Of a stretch of DNA of 33,707 nucleotides, positions 32,248 to 33,707 are shown piece by piece. The number at the start of each line of letters is the position of its first letter. Position 1 is the first letter of the stretch. The stretch lies in assembly GCA_045604945.1 (NCBI GenBank), contig JAZUPA010000011.1, positions 1 through 33,707 on the forward strand. Direction: 5' to 3'. The stretch comes from JAISGQ01 sp045604945. Its GTDB lineage: Bacteria; Bacillota; Clostridia; Oscillospirales; Acutalibacteraceae. Both the position numbers and the translations under genes were made by a program. The notes beneath the pieces are model-generated. The model saw nothing but the letters and a program-made list of their open reading frames with translations, was not told the origin of the DNA and ran no database searches.

Positions 32248-32297
32248 TTGACGAACAACTACATCTGTAGTAAACTAATATAAATTACATTTGTAGT
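32248..32297 (+). promoter_or_regulatory. Promoter with two BlaI/MecI-type operators
   Basis: TTGACG (32248-32253), a 17-base spacer, then TAAACT (32271-32276). ACTACA-TC-TGTAGT (32258-32271) fills the spacer, and a second TACA-TT-TGTA (32286-32295) lies downstream of the -10. TACA-N2-TGTA is the known recognition core of BlaI/MecI repressors, and such a repressor is the first gene of the unit. Confidence 0.8.
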
Positions 32298-32312
32298 TAA
32301 GAGGTGCATATT

Positions 32313-32690
32313 GTGTCTTTGAAGAAACTGCCCGATGCAGAATTTGAAATATTGCGTTCTATCTGGCATATGACCGAGCCGGTTACTTCCCCTATGCTCA
32401 CCGAGCAGCTTAGAACTACTCTGCCGGATAAGGATTGGAAACCTCAAACGGTACTTACTATGCTTGTTCGTCTTGAGAATAAAGGCTTTTTACGTTCAGA
32501 AAAATCCGGTAAAGAGAGATTTTATTTTACTGTTATTACTGAAAACGACTATCTGAAAGTCGAGCGTGATAGTTTCAGAAGCAGGTTTTCCGGCAGCTCT
32601 TTCAGCGGTCTTGTCAAGGCGCTTTACGATGGAGAAAGTATTTCCGATGAAGATATAAATGAGCTGAAGGAATGGCTCGATAGCATATAA
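32313..32690 (+). CDS. BlaI/MecI-family transcriptional repressor
   Basis: A 125-residue winged-helix repressor. Landmarks: LPDAEFEILRSIWHM at the start, the HTH WKPQTVLTMLVRLENKGFL, the wing EKSGKERFYFTVIT, and a C-terminal dimerisation helix region with VKALYDGESISDEDINELKE. In known systems this protein is cleaved or released after the BlaR1/MecR1 sensor detects a beta-lactam. AAGAGG at 32299-32304 fits the GTG at 32313; the earlier GTG at 32304 overlaps that site. Operators TACA-N2-TGTA lie in its promoter, so it represses itself and the sensor gene 8 bases downstream. No beta-lactamase or PBP gene is visible, so the target may be beyond the window or on the chromosome. Confidence 0.92.
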   Translation: MSLKKLPDAEFEILRSIWHMTEPVTSPMLTEQLRTTLPDKDWKPQTVLTMLVRLENKGFLRSEKSGKERFYFTVITENDYLKVERDSFRSRFSGSSFSGLVKALYDGESISDEDINELKEWLDSI

Positions 32691-32698
32691 GGTGGCAT

Positions 32699-33707
32699 AT
32701 GGAAAGACTTGTTATTAGTATAGTTATCTGCTCTATTGTAATGAGTGCCATTTCGTTTCTCTTCATTGGGTTGTCTTACCTATTGAGAGAAATGTGGTCG
32801 GCAAAACATCGCTTTTGGCTATGGATCTTTATTTTGATTGGTTTTCTGACGCCATTTAAGCCTTCGTTTGGAACACCGCTATACGAGATCGTAACAAATG
32901 CCGCTACATCTGCGACGACACAGGAGACAATCCATAATGCAGTACCCCCGCAGATTACAGCAGACAACACTGTAACTCCCGAACCGTCTGCGCAGATACG
33001 CATAGTTACTGTATTCCTTGCAATATGGATTTTGGGAATGATGATGCTTACAGTCCGGTATGCATATAAACACTATCAATTCAGGAAATATGCTAAACGT
33101 TTCGCAAAGCCTTGTGACAAAGAAACTTACACTATCGCACTTGATGCGGCAAGTGATATGGGAATAAAAAAACTCAAGGTGATCAATCTTCCAGGCATAG
33201 CAACGCCTATGATGACAGGATTCCGTTATCCAACGATCATACTGCCTGAAAGCACCTATTCAATGGCTGAGATGCGACTGATAATCAAGCATGAACTGAC
33301 TCATTTTAAGCGTTTTGATTTGGTTAGTAAGTGTCTCTGTCTTATTTGCAGGATAGTACATTGGTTCAATCCATTTATGAAGATCATCACTTCTCATATT
33401 GATCTGGTTTGTGAATTGGCATGTGATGAAGCAGTTATTTTAGGAGAAAATCGTGAGAATAGAAAACTGTATTGCAAATCCATACTGTCAACAGTTATGG
33501 CACAAAGCAAGACAAAGAGTGTTTTGCAGCCTGTTATTGCAAGCGATTTTGGGAATTCAAAACACGATCTGAAGCATAGACTTTCAATGATAGTTTCCAC
33601 AAGGAACAGGAAAAGTCTTGGGGCTGTTTGTATAGCTATTGTAATTGCGGTATCCTTTTCCGGAACAGTTATTGCTGTAACAGATGTGACAAACAATAGT
33701 GATATTA
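32699..33707 (+). CDS. BlaR1/MecR1-type sensor metalloprotease (M56), cut by window edge
   Basis: The reading frame from the ATG at 32699 stays open for 336 codons to the end of the window. The N-terminus has two membrane spans (SIVICSIVMSAISFLFIGL and HRFWLWIFILIGFLTP). A loop rich in Thr, Ala and Pro follows, then a third span (IVTVFLAIWILGMMMLTV). The zinc protease motif is KHELTHFKR (His198, Glu199, His202) with the downstream HWFNPFMK and CELACDEAVI segment of the M56 family. Another span starts near residue 303. The extracellular sensor part, a penicillin-binding domain in BlaR1, would lie outside the window, so the ligand is not known. It is co-transcribed with the repressor, 8 bases after it. 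AGGTGG is the ribosome site. Confidence 0.88.
   Translation, partial: MERLVISIVICSIVMSAISFLFIGLSYLLREMWSAKHRFWLWIFILIGFLTPFKPSFGTPLYEIVTNAATSATTQETIHNAVPPQITADNTVTPEPSAQIRIVTVFLAIWILGMMMLTVRYAYKHYQFRKYAKRFAKPCDKETYTIALDAASDMGIKKLKVINLPGIATPMMTGFRYPTIILPESTYSMAEMRLIIKHELTHFKRFDLVSKCLCLICRIVHWFNPFMKIITSHIDLVCELACDEAVILGENRENRKLYCKSILSTVMAQSKTKSVLQPVIASDFGNSKHDLKHRLSMIVSTRNRKSLGAVCIAIVIAVSFSGTVIAVTDVTNNSDI

Noticed and set aside
1..33707. tRNA, rRNA or CRISPR array
   Set aside because: No cloverleaf, rRNA segment or regularly spaced repeat was recognised when reading the gaps; no RNA search could be run.

Overview
The window looks like a chromosomal stretch from an anaerobic, gut-type Firmicute of the Clostridia, probably Oscillospiraceae/Ruminococcus-like. 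This is inferred from the pyruvate:ferredoxin oxidoreductase with strongly biased codons, a clostridial-style GT4 glycosyltransferase/acyltransferase pair, sodium-pump decarboxylase subunits, TnpV-type transposon genes and many cobalamin-type radical SAM enzymes. No rRNA, tRNA or CRISPR array was seen.

Layout. 1-5295: the 3' part of a PFOR gene, then an XRE repressor divergent from a membrane protein with a DnaJ-like zinc ribbon, with two palindromic operators between them. A scar follows in which the last codons of an acyltransferase are fused to a second copy of the PFOR 3' end and its terminator. 5306-9986: a lipoprotein, a GyrI-like protein, a GT4 glycosyltransferase-acyltransferase operon (probably glycolipid synthesis), and an MntP-like/TetR operon. 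10027-13916: murD with a GNAT gene, then a manganese-type (yybP-ykoY) riboswitch with an overlapping terminator in front of a Na+-pump decarboxylase beta subunit and a small gamma-like subunit, with no alpha subunit or biotin carrier nearby. 13957-15147: an iron-alcohol-dehydrogenase relative that has lost three of four metal ligands.

15242-24240 is the most striking block. It is one tightly packed minus-strand operon running from an amino-acid permease through five consecutive, different B12-binding radical SAM proteins to a GNAT-like protein, with its own extended -10 promoter and terminator. The genes suggest uptake of an amino acid or amine and several radical modifications (methylations or rearrangements) followed by acyl transfer. 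The product is unknown.

24450-28629 holds a second unusual pair: an ATP-grasp/radical SAM fusion that probably starts at a rare ATT codon, followed by a nitroreductase-TIR-leucine-rich-repeat fusion. 28757-33707 is accessory DNA: a decayed AAA/OLD-type nuclease gene, two head-to-head cassettes of tnpV plus a DUF6809-like gene (one copy broken by a stop), a stand-alone TIR protein, and a BlaI/BlaR1-type regulator-sensor pair with its own operators that runs off the right edge.
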